From Planctomycetota bacterium (GTDB taxonomy: Bacteria > Planctomycetota > Phycisphaerae > Tepidisphaerales > Tepidisphaeraceae), in assembly GCA_039182125.1 (NCBI GenBank), contig JBCDCH010000009.1, positions 1-64,000 of the forward strand: DNA of 64,000 nt. Direction: 5' to 3'. The translations under genes and the position numbers were made by a program. Shown piece by piece: positions 9,316-20,669 of the stretch. The notes beneath the pieces were generated by a model. It saw only the letters and a program-made list of their open reading frames with translations, was not told the DNA's origin and searched no databases. The first letter of the stretch is position 1; each line of letters begins with the position of its first letter.

Positions 9316-10386
9316 ATGCGAAAAGCCCTCGCTCTGATTGCCCTCGCCGCCGCAACGGCCGTCGTACCGACCCCCGTGACCGCCGAGCCCATCGCCACCA
9401 TCGGCAAGGCCAGCGTTGATCGCGACGCGTTCGTCGAAACGCTCATCGAAGCCAACGGCCTGAACCTGCTCATGAACATGATGGTCATGCGCATGGCCGA
9501 GCAACAGGCAATTGACGCCGGCACCCGTGTGACCGAAGAAGAGATCGCTGCGGAGCGTCGCCAGACGTTGACATTGATGTTCGAGCAGGGCGACGAACTG
9601 ACCGACGAACAGCGTGAATCGCTGCTCGCACAGTTCCTCGAACGGGAGAACGCAAGCGTCGCCGAGTTCGACATCGTTCTTCGGACCAACGCCTACCTCC
9701 GCGCCGTCGCTCGGCCCGCGTTGCGGGACCAGATCACCGACGAGATTCTGTTGCGTGCGTTCAACGTGCAATACGGCGAGAAGATCGCAGTCCGCCACAT
9801 CGCGCTGCCCAATCTCGACGAAGTCCGCAAGGCCCAGGCCCGGCTCGACGAGGGCGAGGATTTTGCCGAGGTGGCGTCCGACCTGAGCGTCAACCCCCGG
9901 ACGGCCGCGCTCGGTGGGGAGATGCCGCCGTTCACCCGGCAATCCCTCGGTCTTCCTGACGCGTTCAAGACCGTCGCGTTCGACCTGCAAATCGGCGAAG
10001 TCTCCGAGCCGGTGCAAGCCGACGACGCATTCCATCTGATCAAACTCGAACGGCGGATCGAGCCGCAACTCGTGAAGTTCGAAGACGTGAAAGACGCGTT
10101 GCGTGAGCAGATCGCGGACGGCTACCTGCAGACGCAGATCGTTTCGATGCGCCGCAAGCTCGCCGAGCGTGCGATTGCCGAGGCGCGGATCGCCCACCCT
10201 TATCTCGCCGAGCAACTCGAAGCCCAACGTGCGGCGCTCACGCCCCAGCCGCTGGACCGTGCGGACTTGGAAGAGCGGTTCGATGCCCAACGCCCGGAAC
10301 AGCCATCGACGCAACCGTCGACGCAGCCGGCGGAAGGCGAATCTGACATTGATCCCTCGTTGCTGCCGGCGGTGCCCGGTGAGTGA
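9316..10386 (+). CDS. Exported parvulin-type peptidyl-prolyl cis-trans isomerase
   Basis: A 356-residue SurA/PpiC-like foldase. Residues 1-23 are a signal peptide ending in VTAEP. Residues 30-145 are a helical chaperone-like region. A parvulin rotamase domain spans about 155-250 (VRHIALPNLDEVRKAQARL, then FAEVASDLS and AFHLIKLERR). The C-terminal tail is rich in Pro, Gln and Thr (PSTQPSTQPAEGE). It probably assists folding of exported proteins in the periplasm. The stop overlaps the GTG start of the aminotransferase gene, so the two are co-transcribed. Confidence 0.88.
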   Translation: MRKALALIALAAATAVVPTPVTAEPIATIGKASVDRDAFVETLIEANGLNLLMNMMVMRMAEQQAIDAGTRVTEEEIAAERRQTLTLMFEQGDELTDEQRESLLAQFLERENASVAEFDIVLRTNAYLRAVARPALRDQITDEILLRAFNVQYGEKIAVRHIALPNLDEVRKAQARLDEGEDFAEVASDLSVNPRTAALGGEMPPFTRQSLGLPDAFKTVAFDLQIGEVSEPVQADDAFHLIKLERRIEPQLVKFEDVKDALREQIADGYLQTQIVSMRRKLAERAIAEARIAHPYLAEQLEAQRAALTPQPLDRADLEERFDAQRPEQPSTQPSTQPAEGESDIDPSLLPAVPGE

Positions 10387-11602
10387 CACGCCTAATGCCA
10401 TCAACGTCGACGTTGCGCCGCGGTTGCGGCGGCTGCCGCCGTACCTGTTCGGTCGCATCAACAAGATCAAGTTGGAGAAGCGACAGGCCGGGCTCGACAT
10501 CATCGACCTTGGCATGGGTAACCCGACGGACCCGACGCCCGAGGCCGTCGTCGAGAAACTCCGCGCCGCCGCGACAGATCCCCGCAACCACCGCTATGCC
10601 GCCGCGTCAGGCATCGCTGGCCTGAAACGCGAAGTCGCCAAGCGCTACGAACGTGAGCGCGGTGTCGTGCTCGACCCCGACCACGAGGTCATCGTCACCA
10701 TCGGCAGCAAGGAAGGCTTTGCCCACTTGTGCCTGGCGTTGCTTGGCCCGGGTGACACCGTCGTCGTTCCCGACCCGGCGTTCCCGGTTCACATCTACGG
10801 CCCGGCGATGGCGGGGGCCAACGTCGTACGCGTCCCGCTCGGAAACGATCAGGCGTTCCTTGACCGCATCGAGCGCGTCCTCGGCGAGTTGTACCCGACG
10901 CCCAAGCTGCTGAACCTCTGTTTCCCGCACAACCCGACGGCGACGACGATCGATGAGGGTTTCTGGGAGCAGGCCATCGCGTTGTGCCGTAAGTACGGCG
11001 TGATGCTCATCAGCGACTTCGCCTACGGCGATATCTGCTTCGATGGCTACCGGGCACCGTCGTTGCTGGGAACGCCCGGTGCGACGGATGTGGGCGTGGA
11101 ATTCACGACGATGAGCAAGAGCTTCAACATGGCCGGCTGGCGTGTGGGGTTCTGCTGCGGCAATCGTGAGATGCTGGCGGCCCTGGCGACGATCAAGGGC
11201 TACTACGACTACGGCCATTTCAACCCGGTCTGGATCGCGAGCGTCATCGCCATGCGTGAAGCCGCCGAAACGCCCGGGGCGATGGCGCGGGTGTACCAGG
11301 GTCGGCGAGACGAGGTGTGCCGCGGTTTGGACAAGCTCGGCTGGGACTACGAAAAGCCCCGGGCGTCGATGTTCGTCTGGGCCCGCGTGGCCGATGAGCA
11401 TCTGGCGGGCCGGGACACGATCGACTTCTGCATCGACATGCTCGACGAGGCGGAAGTCGCGCTCGCGCCTGGCAAGGCCTTCGGCGACGCCGGCGAGGGT
11501 TACGTTCGCATCGCCGTCGTCGAAAACGAACAGCGTTTGCGGCAAGCGATGAAAAACCTTCACGCCGCACTGATCCGGGGCAAGCCGCTTAACACAAGCT
11601 GA
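10379..11602 (+). CDS. Class I/II PLP aminotransferase, AlaC/DapL-like
   Basis: A 407-residue PLP-dependent aminotransferase. The Schiff-base lysine is Lys247 in TTMSKSFNMAGWR. Family blocks include LGMGNPTDPTPE near the N-terminus, FPHNPTATT for the Asn-Pro motif, and YVRIAVVENEQRL with the carboxylate-binding Arg. The sequence resembles the AlaC (glutamate-pyruvate) and LL-diaminopimelate aminotransferase group; I cannot separate those substrates by eye. The start is GTG 10379, overlapping the end of the parvulin gene by 8 bp, because the first residues (SDTPNAINV, then RLRRLPPYLFGRI) match that subgroup. Confidence 0.88.
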   Translation: MSDTPNAINVDVAPRLRRLPPYLFGRINKIKLEKRQAGLDIIDLGMGNPTDPTPEAVVEKLRAAATDPRNHRYAAASGIAGLKREVAKRYERERGVVLDPDHEVIVTIGSKEGFAHLCLALLGPGDTVVVPDPAFPVHIYGPAMAGANVVRVPLGNDQAFLDRIERVLGELYPTPKLLNLCFPHNPTATTIDEGFWEQAIALCRKYGVMLISDFAYGDICFDGYRAPSLLGTPGATDVGVEFTTMSKSFNMAGWRVGFCCGNREMLAALATIKGYYDYGHFNPVWIASVIAMREAAETPGAMARVYQGRRDEVCRGLDKLGWDYEKPRASMFVWARVADEHLAGRDTIDFCIDMLDEAEVALAPGKAFGDAGEGYVRIAVVENEQRLRQAMKNLHAALIRGKPLNTS

Positions 11603-11764
11603 GCACGACAAACCGCGATTCGTGCAGAACTTCCCTAGTTTATCGGCGTATCATGAGGTACGCTCAACTAAGCTCTTGAGCTATCTCCTCGAGGAGGAGC
11701 GCCCGCCCACAGCACCCCGGAGCGGCGGGTACGACGACAACGCAACCGTACGACGATTTTCTTT
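11603..11764 (+). promoter_or_regulatory. infC leader region
   Basis: A 162-nt non-coding stretch before infC. It holds the palindrome CTCCTCGAGGAG (11685-11696) and a strong AGGAGG-like purine run about 65 nt upstream of the start, too far to serve it. Immediately before the ATG there is no Shine-Dalgarno sequence. An in-frame ATT at 11756, the unusual codon used by infC in other bacteria, lies 9 nt upstream. Autoregulation of IF3 through such codons is known elsewhere; here it is only a suggestion. Confidence 0.3.
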
Positions 11765-12523
11765 ATGGCAAGACCCAAGCGATTCACCGCCCGCAGCCGC
11801 GGCCCCCAGTTCCGACACAACGGACAGATCCGAATCTCACCGATCCGGCTCATCGATCAGGACGAAAACCAACTCGGTATCGTCCCTACCCAAGATGCAC
11901 TTCGCATGGCGCGGGACGCCGACCTCGACCTCGTCGAAGTCGCCCCGAATGCCCGCCCGCCGGTCTGCCGCATCCTCGATTACGGCAAGTGGAAGTACCA
12001 GCAGCAGAAGCGCGAGGACAAGTCCAAGTCCAAAAGCTCACAGCTCAAGGAGGTCAAGATCCGCACGGTGAAGATCGGCGATCACGACCTTGAGATTAAG
12101 GTCAACCGCGCTCGCAAGTTCCTTGATGACGGCCACAAGGTCCAGTTCACGCTCCAGTACCGCGGGCGTGAAATGGCACACCAAGACCTCGGCCGCGAGA
12201 TTCTGCGGAAGATCCAGGACACCCTCGCCGACGCGAGCAAGGTGGAGCAGGACATGCGTATGCAGGGTCGCCGGGTGAGTATGGTGCTCGCACCCGAGAA
12301 GAAGGACCCCGAGAAGCTCAAGAAGCAGCGCGAGGAAGAGGAGGCGGAACGCCGCGAGGCTGAGGAACCGGTGATCGTGAAGAAGCGCACGCTCCTCCCG
12401 CAGCGTAAAAGCACCGAGCCGGAGGTGGTCCAGACCGCCGCCAGCGTCAAAGCCACTCCGCCCGCGGCCGATGATGAGCCGGCACCGGAAGACGCCGAGG
12501 CCAAAGAAGCGGTTTCGGCCTGA
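11765..12523 (+). CDS. infC: Translation initiation factor IF-3
   Basis: A 252-residue IF-3, which binds the 30S subunit and checks start-codon selection. The N domain is at about 12-82 (IRLIDQDENQLGIV, then ARPPVCRILDYGKWKYQ). The C domain is at about 90-178 (VKIRTVKIGDHDLEIKV, then FTLQYRGREM). A charged tail of about 70 residues rich in Glu, Lys, Pro and Ala extends past the usual length of about 180. The ATG at 11765 is preferred over the in-frame ATT at 11756. The usual partners rpmI and rplT are not downstream; a terminator follows instead. Confidence 0.96.
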   Translation: MARPKRFTARSRGPQFRHNGQIRISPIRLIDQDENQLGIVPTQDALRMARDADLDLVEVAPNARPPVCRILDYGKWKYQQQKREDKSKSKSSQLKEVKIRTVKIGDHDLEIKVNRARKFLDDGHKVQFTLQYRGREMAHQDLGREILRKIQDTLADASKVEQDMRMQGRRVSMVLAPEKKDPEKLKKQREEEEAERREAEEPVIVKKRTLLPQRKSTEPEVVQTAASVKATPPAADDEPAPEDAEAKEAVSA

Positions 12524-12547
12524 CGTTTGTGCCGAGGACGATCAAGC

Positions 12548-12589
12548 CCCCGGTCTGCTTCCGAGCAGGCCGGGGTGTTTCGTTTTGTT
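12548..12589 (+). terminator. Rho-independent terminator of infC
   Basis: A 12-bp stem (CCCCGGTCTGCT paired with AGCAGGCCGGGG, with one T-G wobble), a TCCG tetraloop at 12560-12563, and a T-rich tail (TGTTTCGTTTTGTT). It lies between the convergent infC and M50 protease genes. Confidence 0.9.
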
Positions 12590-12595
12590 ACATGT

Positions 12596-13288
12596 TCAAC
12601 CAGTCCCCGCGATGAACCTGGCGATCGGGTTGAGAATGTCACCGATCACGGCGAAGAACCGACTGCTCAGCAGGAAGGCGATCGGGAAGAGGATGAAGAC
12701 GAGGCCTTGATTGGACGGGTTGCTGATGAAGCGTGCGTAGCCGTCGTTGAAGTTGGCGAGGATGTGAGAGCCATCGAGCGGTGGCACCGGCAGCAGGTTG
12801 AACACCATGAGGGCCGCGTTAATGAAACCGAACGTCCAGAGGAAGTCGGCGGCATTGTCGCCGATGTTCGATGACGTGAGCCCGAAACGGATGAGCAGTC
12901 CGTATCCGACCACGCCGACCGCCGCGAGCAGCAAGTTCGTCGCTGGACCCGCCGCCGCGACGATCGCCTCGCCGTACTTGTGTCGAATGCGTGACGGGTC
13001 GATCGGCATCGAGCCCCAGGCGATCCCCGCAATCGCCAGGGCGATCAGCGAGAACGGCCCCATGTGGACGATCGGGTTGAGCGTCATGTGTCCGGTGCGG
13101 ATCGGCGTGTCGTCGCCGAGCCGGATCGCCGCGTAACCATGAGCGAGTTCGTGCAACGTGATGCTGAACACGACGGTGACGACCACCGTCAGGAAAAACG
13201 GCAAATCTGTGCCGATCGTCTCGATGAACAATCCGAGGTGCAGCGGCACGAGGGTGAGCGGGTCCGTCAAAATCATCGCCGACACCAT
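12596..13288 (-). CDS. M50 (site-2 protease) family membrane metalloprotease
   Basis: A 230-residue polytopic protein of the short M50B/rhomboid-like site-2 protease group. The zinc motif HELAH is at 46-50 inside the second membrane segment. The third ligand region NLLPVPPLDG, with its conserved Asp, is about 100 residues later. It would cleave substrates within the membrane. The start at 13288 (MVSAMILTD) is preferred because a CACGAT hexamer lies 5 nt upstream; starts at 13276 and 13315 are also open. It is divergent from trxB and convergent with infC. Confidence 0.88.
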   Translation of the reverse strand: MVSAMILTDPLTLVPLHLGLFIETIGTDLPFFLTVVVTVVFSITLHELAHGYAAIRLGDDTPIRTGHMTLNPIVHMGPFSLIALAIAGIAWGSMPIDPSRIRHKYGEAIVAAAGPATNLLLAAVGVVGYGLLIRFGLTSSNIGDNAADFLWTFGFINAALMVFNLLPVPPLDGSHILANFNDGYARFISNPSNQGLVFILFPIAFLLSSRFFAVIGDILNPIARFIAGTG

Positions 13289-13293
13289 AGCCG

Positions 13294-13299
13294 ATCGTG
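13294..13299 (-). promoter_or_regulatory. Putative -10-like element (CACGAT) of the M50 gene
   Basis: The hexamer CACGAT lies 5 nt upstream of the ATG at 13288 on the minus strand. It matches the spacing pattern of other first genes here, though it is a weak match to TATAAT. Confidence 0.25.
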
Positions 13300-13314
13300 C
13301 GTAACATCCGTTCA

Positions 13315-14322
13315 ATGGCAGAGAAGAACGACGTAGCGGAAACTCACGACGTCTTGAAAGTGGTCGTGATCGGTTCAGGGCCGGCCGGGTGGACCGCCTG
13401 CATCTACGCCGCCCGCGCGAATCTCAAACCCGTCTGCTTCGAGGGCGCGATCAGCGAGGAAAACCGCCTCGCCGGCACACTTCCGCTCGGCCAGCTCAAC
13501 TGGACGACAGACGTGGAGAACTTCCCCGGTTGGCCCGAAGGTGTGCTCGGCCCCGACCTGATGCTCAAGATGCGGCAGCAGGCGGAGACGCACGGCACGA
13601 CCATCCACACCAAGGACGTCACCAAGCTCGACCTCTCGCAGCGGCCGTTTCGTATGGAGATCTCCGACGGCTCGGTGATCCATTCGCACACGGTCATTCT
13701 CGCCACCGGAGCGTCGGCTCAGTACTTGGGCCTGGATAGCGAACGGAAGTTCATGAACGAAGGTGTGAGCGCCTGCGCCGTGTGTGACGGGGCACTGCCA
13801 CGCTTCCGTGACAAGCAGATCGTCGTCGTCGGTGGCGGCGACACCGCGATGGAAGAAGCGTCACACTTGGCCAAGTTCGGCAGCAAAATCTACGTCGTGC
13901 ATCGCCGCGACCAACTGCGTGCGTCGGCCGCGATGCAGGAGCGCGTTCTCAACAATCCGAAGGTCGAGATGGTCTGGAATCACGTCGTCGACGAAGTCCT
14001 CGGCAACGACAACGACGGTGTCACCGGCGTGCGCGTCAAGCACGTCGAGACCGGCGACACCAAGGAACTCGAGGCCACCGGCATGTTTCTCGCCATCGGC
14101 CATCGGCCCAACACCAAGTTCCTCGATGACCAACTCGCCACCGACGAAAACGGATTCATCGAGCTGACCAGCCTGCCGCAGATGAACACGAGTATCGAAG
14201 GGGTTTACGCCGCCGGTGACGTGGCGGACCCGGACTACAAACAGGCCGTCACCGCCGCGGGCATGGGTTGCAAGGCGGCCCTCGATGCGGAGCGTTGGCT
14301 CGCCGAGCAGGGCCTCGACTGA
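13315..14322 (+). CDS. trxB: Thioredoxin-disulfide reductase
   Basis: A 335-residue FAD/NADPH flavoprotein that reduces thioredoxin. The FAD-binding GSGPAGWTA is at about 20-28. The redox-active CAVC pair is at Cys154 and Cys157. The NADPH-binding [10 protein letters not shown] follows. The C-terminal block [14 protein letters not shown] is typical. The start at 13315 (MAEKNDV) follows TAACAT by 7 nt; an earlier ATG at 13297 would add six residues. The GTG start of rnpA follows after 5 bp, so trxB heads the operon trxB-rnpA-small gene-yidD. Confidence 0.95.
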   Translation: MAEKNDVAETHDVLKVVVIGSGPAGWTACIYAARANLKPVCFEGAISEENRLAGTLPLGQLNWTTDVENFPGWPEGVLGPDLMLKMRQQAETHGTTIHTKDVTKLDLSQRPFRMEISDGSVIHSHTVILATGASAQYLGLDSERKFMNEGVSACAVCDGALPRFRDKQIVVVGGGDTAMEEASHLAKFGSKIYVVHRRDQLRASAAMQERVLNNPKVEMVWNHVVDEVLGNDNDGVTGVRVKHVETGDTKELEATGMFLAIGHRPNTKFLDDQLATDENGFIELTSLPQMNTSIEGVYAAGDVADPDYKQAVTAAGMGCKAALDAERWLAEQGLD

Positions 14323-14327
14323 ATCGC

Positions 14328-14699
14328 GTGACCGAGCAACGCCTCACCTTCCGCCCGCATCACCGGCTCTCGGGCAAGCTCGCTTTCGGTCGTGTGTTCG
14401 ACGCCAAGCACAAGGCGAGCCGAGGCCCGATCACGGTCTTCGCGATTGCTAACGGACTCGCTCACAGCCGGCTCGGTTTGAGCATCGGCCGACGTGTCGG
14501 CAACGCACCGCGTCGCAACAGGCTCAAGCGAAAGATCCGCGAAGCTTTTCGGTTGTCCCAGCACGAGTGGCCGATCGGATACGATTGGGTTGTCACGGCA
14601 CATCGGCACCACGACATGCCTTTGGAACGGTACGTGGCGGTTCTGACCGAACTCGTGACACGACTTGCCGACGCCGAGCGGACGAAAGGCACGACATGA
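14328..14699 (+). CDS. rnpA: Ribonuclease P protein component
   Basis: A 123-residue basic protein that binds the RNase P RNA and helps mature tRNA 5' ends. The RNP motif region appears as RVGNAPRRNRLKRKIREAFR at about 62-81. The N-terminal LTFRPHHRLSGKLAFGRVF matches the family. The start is GTG 14328. The stop overlaps the next ATG (ATGA). Unusually the gene sits behind trxB; rpmH, its near-universal upstream neighbour, is not in the window. Confidence 0.94.
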   Translation: MTEQRLTFRPHHRLSGKLAFGRVFDAKHKASRGPITVFAIANGLAHSRLGLSIGRRVGNAPRRNRLKRKIREAFRLSQHEWPIGYDWVVTAHRHHDMPLERYVAVLTELVTRLADAERTKGTT

Positions 14700-15043
14700 G
14701 CATTTTGTCATACGCCGAGCCTGATGTCGGACACCGGTCAAGATTCGGTTGGTGGCTTGTGCCGATCGGCTTGCTCGGGTCGATATTGCCGGCGTTGGCC
14801 GCGTACTTCTTGGCGAAGAACGTTTTCGGATTCAACGGTTGTCCGCACTGCGAAGCCCCGACGGTGGCGAGTAGCCTTTTGTTCGGTCCTCCGGCGATCG
14901 GCACTGTCGGCGCGATTGCCGTGGTCGTCGCTTCGCTCCGGTTTAGGCGGTATTGGCTGGCGGCGGGGTCCGTCGTCATTACGCTTTGGACAGTTGCGAA
15001 CTTCGTTGCGAGCCTGGGTTTCTGGGCCCTGCTTCGCATGTGA
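14696..15043 (+). CDS. Small membrane protein with a CPHC motif, unknown
   Basis: A 115-residue protein with about three membrane segments (residues 20-45, 62-85 and 92-113). A CPHC pair sits at about residues 50-53, between the first two. The Cys-X2-Cys pattern resembles thioredoxin-like or metal-binding sites, but no fold is recognisable. It overlaps rnpA by 4 bp and is followed 3 bp later by yidD, so all are probably translated from one message. I do not recognise the family. Confidence 0.65.
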   Translation: MSILSYAEPDVGHRSRFGWWLVPIGLLGSILPALAAYFLAKNVFGFNGCPHCEAPTVASSLLFGPPAIGTVGAIAVVVASLRFRRYWLAAGSVVITLWTVANFVASLGFWALLRM

Positions 15044-15046
15044 CCC

Positions 15047-15253
15047 ATGACTTGGCTGCTGATCAAACTCGTGCGTGGGTACCAGATCGCGCTCTCGCCG
15101 CTGCTGGGCGGGCACTGCCGATTCACACCGACATGCAGCCACTATGCGATCGACGCGCTACGGAAGTATGGACCGATCAAGGGCAGCGCGAAAGCCGCAT
15201 GGCGGATCATGCGTTGCAACCCGTTCGGCGGGAAAGGGTACGACCCGGCGTGA
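15047..15253 (+). CDS. yidD: Membrane protein insertion efficiency factor YidD
   Basis: A 68-residue YidD protein, associated with YidC-dependent insertion of inner-membrane proteins. Family landmarks are [24 protein letters not shown] and the C-terminal [12 protein letters not shown]. The N-terminal 20 residues form an amphipathic membrane-associated segment. The classical order is rpmH-rnpA-yidD-yidC; here rpmH and yidC are missing and one extra gene separates rnpA from yidD. The stop abuts the convergent M42-like peptidase gene. Confidence 0.95.
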   Translation: MTWLLIKLVRGYQIALSPLLGGHCRFTPTCSHYAIDALRKYGPIKGSAKAAWRIMRCNPFGGKGYDPA

Positions 15254-16360
15254 TCAGAGCAGGTGCTCGTGGTCGGCGAAACGCCGCTCCAAACGCTCGC
15301 GCAGGGCCGGCTGCTTCGGATCGAACGCGTGGTGATTCCGGCCCAAACGTACGAACAGGTCCACCATGTTTTGCCAGTCGTCGAGGTGGATGTGCTCGGC
15401 GGCGATGCGTTTCTTGCCGCTCTTGGTCGGTGGGGCCATGTTGTGGTAGTTGCCCAGCGGTACGCACACGGCCGCAGCGGTGAAGCCCCAGAGGTTGAAC
15501 GGCGTCGCCTCGCACGTTCCTCCCGGCATGAGCGCCCGGGTGAAGCGGAAGTTCCCATCGGACTCGGCCAGTGCGGTCGCTTCGCCGGCCATCCAGCCGG
15601 TCAGTGGCGAGTCGAAGATACTCGACAGATCGCCGACCCGTAGTACGACGCCCTTGCCCTGCTGGGCGGCGGGTTGCTCGGCACTGCACTCGACGCTGAT
15701 GATGCGGTCGGACTTCTTGAGCAGTTTCGGCCGACGAGCCGCGGCAATCGCGCCGATGAAGCCGTCTTCTTCCCCACGCGTGAGCAGGGCGGCGACGGTC
15801 TGCTTCGGTGGCTTGCCCCGCGCAAGCCGATCGAGTGCCGACAGAATCGCCGATGCCCCGGCGAGGTCGTCGCAACAACGGCAGTGAAACCGCTCGCCGT
15901 CGATCCGGCCCTCACCCACGTCAAACATGCCCGGCGCGCCGCTCGGCACGGGCTGTTTGACCTTGACGACAACGTGCGTGGCCCGGCCGCGCTCGTTGGC
16001 GGTGACCCCCTGAATCGTGCCGGTGATCTCAGTGGGCTTGCGACCAGTGTCGTCGAAGAACCGCACCTTGACGCCGGGCAGATAATCGGCGTAGACGCCA
16101 CCACGGAAGAAGGCATGGAGCGTGCGTTTGCCGTCCATCTCGTCGGCGATCATGCCGGGATGGTCGAGGTGAGCGACGAACACCAATCGCGGACCGTCAG
16201 CCGATCCGGGGATTTCGAGCAGCCGGTTGCCGTACTTGTCGGCCGACGCGACGATGCGTTTTCGCTTCGCCGCGAACGCATCGACGTAGGCCAACGGCCG
16301 GTCTTCGACAAACGGCGCGGTCGGCAGCGAGCAAAGCGATTGAAGGATTTTTCGCGACAT
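15254..16360 (-). CDS. M42/M28-like zinc aminopeptidase
   Basis: A 368-residue co-catalytic metallopeptidase of the MH clan. Metal-ligand regions are visible: AHLDHPGM (His64, Asp66), CCDDLAGASAIL with the bridging Asp near 165, TRGEEDGFIGA with the catalytic and ligand Glu pair near 205, and a late NYHNMAPP supplying the last His. The arrangement resembles the M42 glutamyl-aminopeptidase/endoglucanase-M family, though the length and inserts differ. Cytosolic peptide trimming is the likely role. TAATCA lies 6 nt before the ATG, possibly a -10. It ends head-on against yidD. Confidence 0.8.
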   Translation of the reverse strand: MSRKILQSLCSLPTAPFVEDRPLAYVDAFAAKRKRIVASADKYGNRLLEIPGSADGPRLVFVAHLDHPGMIADEMDGKRTLHAFFRGGVYADYLPGVKVRFFDDTGRKPTEITGTIQGVTANERGRATHVVVKVKQPVPSGAPGMFDVGEGRIDGERFHCRCCDDLAGASAILSALDRLARGKPPKQTVAALLTRGEEDGFIGAIAAARRPKLLKKSDRIISVECSAEQPAAQQGKGVVLRVGDLSSIFDSPLTGWMAGEATALAESDGNFRFTRALMPGGTCEATPFNLWGFTAAAVCVPLGNYHNMAPPTKSGKKRIAAEHIHLDDWQNMVDLFVRLGRNHHAFDPKQPALRERLERRFADHEHLL

Positions 16361-16369
16361 GGCGTGTGA

Positions 16370-17494
16370 TTACCGCCGGCCCCAGAAGAGCGCCTCGGCC
16401 TCGAACGGATCATGCTTGCCCGTGCGGCGTCGGTTCTCGCTCACGTCCTTGATGTTGTTCACATACGGCTCCCAGTCGCCCGTGCCCGGCTGGTCGAACG
16501 CCTTGGTGCCGACGACGGTGTAGCGATCGGGGTAGGCCGCAAGGTCGTACTCGACGGTGACGCTGATGCCGGCGCGACGCAGGTCGGCGGCCGCGCCGTC
16601 GGCGGCTGCCTTGTCCTTGTAGCTGAGCACGGCGACGTAGATCTTGCCCGGCTCGCGGTCGGCGGTCGGCTCGGGCTCGACGATGATCGGCGGGGCGTTC
16701 TCCATCCCGCGATTGGCCCGGAACTCTAGTGCGGTGCTCGTATCGCCATCGCCGATGTCCGTCACGGCCGGATCGAGCGGAATTTCATCAGGGCTTTCAA
16801 CGGCGGCAATCTGATCGTCGCCGCCGCGGGTGGCGAAGTAGCCGATGGCGACGAGGGTTAGCAGGGCGACCGTACCGACCGCGATCGGTATCGGGCCGAG
16901 TTGAAAGCCACGATCGCCTTGACCGCCTTCGTCACGCTTGATCACGGCGGCGACTTTGGCCGTGGCCGACTCGTAGCTCGCCTTCGCGCTGGCACCCCAG
17001 TCGGCTGCGGCCGTTGCGAGGCCGGCAAACGGCGAGGGTCGCGGTTCGATCGGTTCAAAGTCTTTCTCCGGCTCCTCGCGCACCACCTTGGCAGTCGGTG
17101 TCACCTTCGGAACGGCGGGCGAAGCGACAGGCTCAGTGGCTGGCGGGCTCGGTTCCGGTATGGCTGCGGGGCGGGACTCGCGGACGCGACGGTACAGGCT
17201 CGACGCGTTGCGTCCGGCGGTGGGGTCGTCGCGGTCAGGCTCGCTGATCGGGTCGGCGTTGGCGTTTGTCCGTGGTGCGAGGCCGAGACTGCCCAGCAGG
17301 CCGGCCAGTCGGCTCGGCGGGGGTGGGCCGTTTTCAGCAAGCTCGGCGGCAGCCTTGGCCGCTTCCTCGACCCGGCGCTGCTCACGCAACCGTTCGCGTT
17401 GGGCCTGCAGGTCCGCTTGGGCGGCGCGCTGCTGCTCCTTGAGCCGGCTTTGCTGCATCACCTCGAACAGCGGGACTTTTTTGCGGCGGGCCAT
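16370..17494 (-). CDS. Single-span membrane protein with SPOR-like C-terminus
   Basis: A 374-residue protein. Residues 1-60 are a highly charged region rich in Gln, Arg and Ala that may form a coiled coil (SRLKEQQRAAQADLQAQRER). Then comes a proline-rich linker, a membrane segment at about 200-220 (IAVGTVALLTLVAIGYFATR), and an extracytoplasmic domain. That domain contains KIYVAVLSYKDKAAADGAAADLRRAGI and resembles SPOR (peptidoglycan-binding) domains. A role in envelope or cell-division biology is inferred. The start at 17494 (MARRKKVPLF) is chosen; an upstream in-frame start at 17554 has no support. Confidence 0.6.
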   Translation of the reverse strand: MARRKKVPLFEVMQQSRLKEQQRAAQADLQAQRERLREQRRVEEAAKAAAELAENGPPPPSRLAGLLGSLGLAPRTNANADPISEPDRDDPTAGRNASSLYRRVRESRPAAIPEPSPPATEPVASPAVPKVTPTAKVVREEPEKDFEPIEPRPSPFAGLATAAADWGASAKASYESATAKVAAVIKRDEGGQGDRGFQLGPIPIAVGTVALLTLVAIGYFATRGGDDQIAAVESPDEIPLDPAVTDIGDGDTSTALEFRANRGMENAPPIIVEPEPTADREPGKIYVAVLSYKDKAAADGAAADLRRAGISVTVEYDLAAYPDRYTVVGTKAFDQPGTGDWEPYVNNIKDVSENRRRTGKHDPFEAEALFWGRR

Positions 17495-17641
17495 CCGTGT
17501 TGCGTCTCCGTAATCAGCGTCCGAGCATCGCGGCGAACTCCGATCGAAACACACGCTCCGACCGGTCCGGCAAGCTAAGCGTCGGCCGATGCACGGTCAA
17601 GCAGAACGCAGTGCGTCCACAAGTTATCGGGCGGCCCGGTT

Positions 17642-20062
<2,421 letters not shown>

Positions 20063-20124
20063 CGTCGAAAAGTGGGTCGAAAGGGTGGATCGGTGGGCGG
20101 GTAAGGTCAGTAATCGGCGAAGGT

Positions 20125-20622
20125 TTACCGCTTGGGTATTCCGATCCAGAGCATGCCGTTTCGGTAGGTGGCGTTAATGCGTTCGCGGTCGACGTCCGCG
20201 GGCAGTTCGACTTCGCGGCAGAAGCTGCCGTGGTCGATTTCCATGAGATGAACACGCATGCGTTGACCATCGGGCCGACCACGATCGGCGGGGCTTTGTC
20301 CATGCTCGGCGTCGGCACCGGGCATCTCATCGACCGGATATCGCGGCACCTCCCGCACGCCTCGCAGGGTGAGCCGTTGCTGCACGACGGTCAGGTCGAT
20401 GCTCTCCTTCTCGACGCCTGCCAAGTCCACGCAAACGAGATACGACGCCTCGGTTTCGTACAGGTTCACGTCCGGCGTCCAAGTGTCGGTCGGGCAGAAG
20501 CTGTGCATGCCCTTGCCGTCGGCGACGTGCCCGACGCCCCGCGCGAACTTGCCGAACGGCGCATCGGGTGAGAGTCGGATACTTCGGATGTTGAGCTCGG
20601 TCGGTCGGGTCTTGGTGGTCAT
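20125..20622 (-). CDS. Hsp20/alpha-crystallin family small heat-shock protein
   Basis: A 165-residue protein with an alpha-crystallin domain over about residues 55-165: PDVNLYETEASYLVCVDLAGVE, then LTVVQQRLTLRGVRE, and the final block INATYRNGMLWIGIPK with its GxLxIxIPK-like motif. It would act as an ATP-independent holdase. The 60-residue N-terminal extension includes GKFARGVGHVADG. The start at 20622 (MTTKTRPTEL) is preferred over 20643. It lies just upstream of lon on the same strand. Confidence 0.88.
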   Translation of the reverse strand: MTTKTRPTELNIRSIRLSPDAPFGKFARGVGHVADGKGMHSFCPTDTWTPDVNLYETEASYLVCVDLAGVEKESIDLTVVQQRLTLRGVREVPRYPVDEMPGADAEHGQSPADRGRPDGQRMRVHLMEIDHGSFCREVELPADVDRERINATYRNGMLWIGIPKR

Positions 20623-20669
20623 TCCAAGAGCATCGTAAAGCAATGCCGATGAACTGCGAACAGGCGGTG

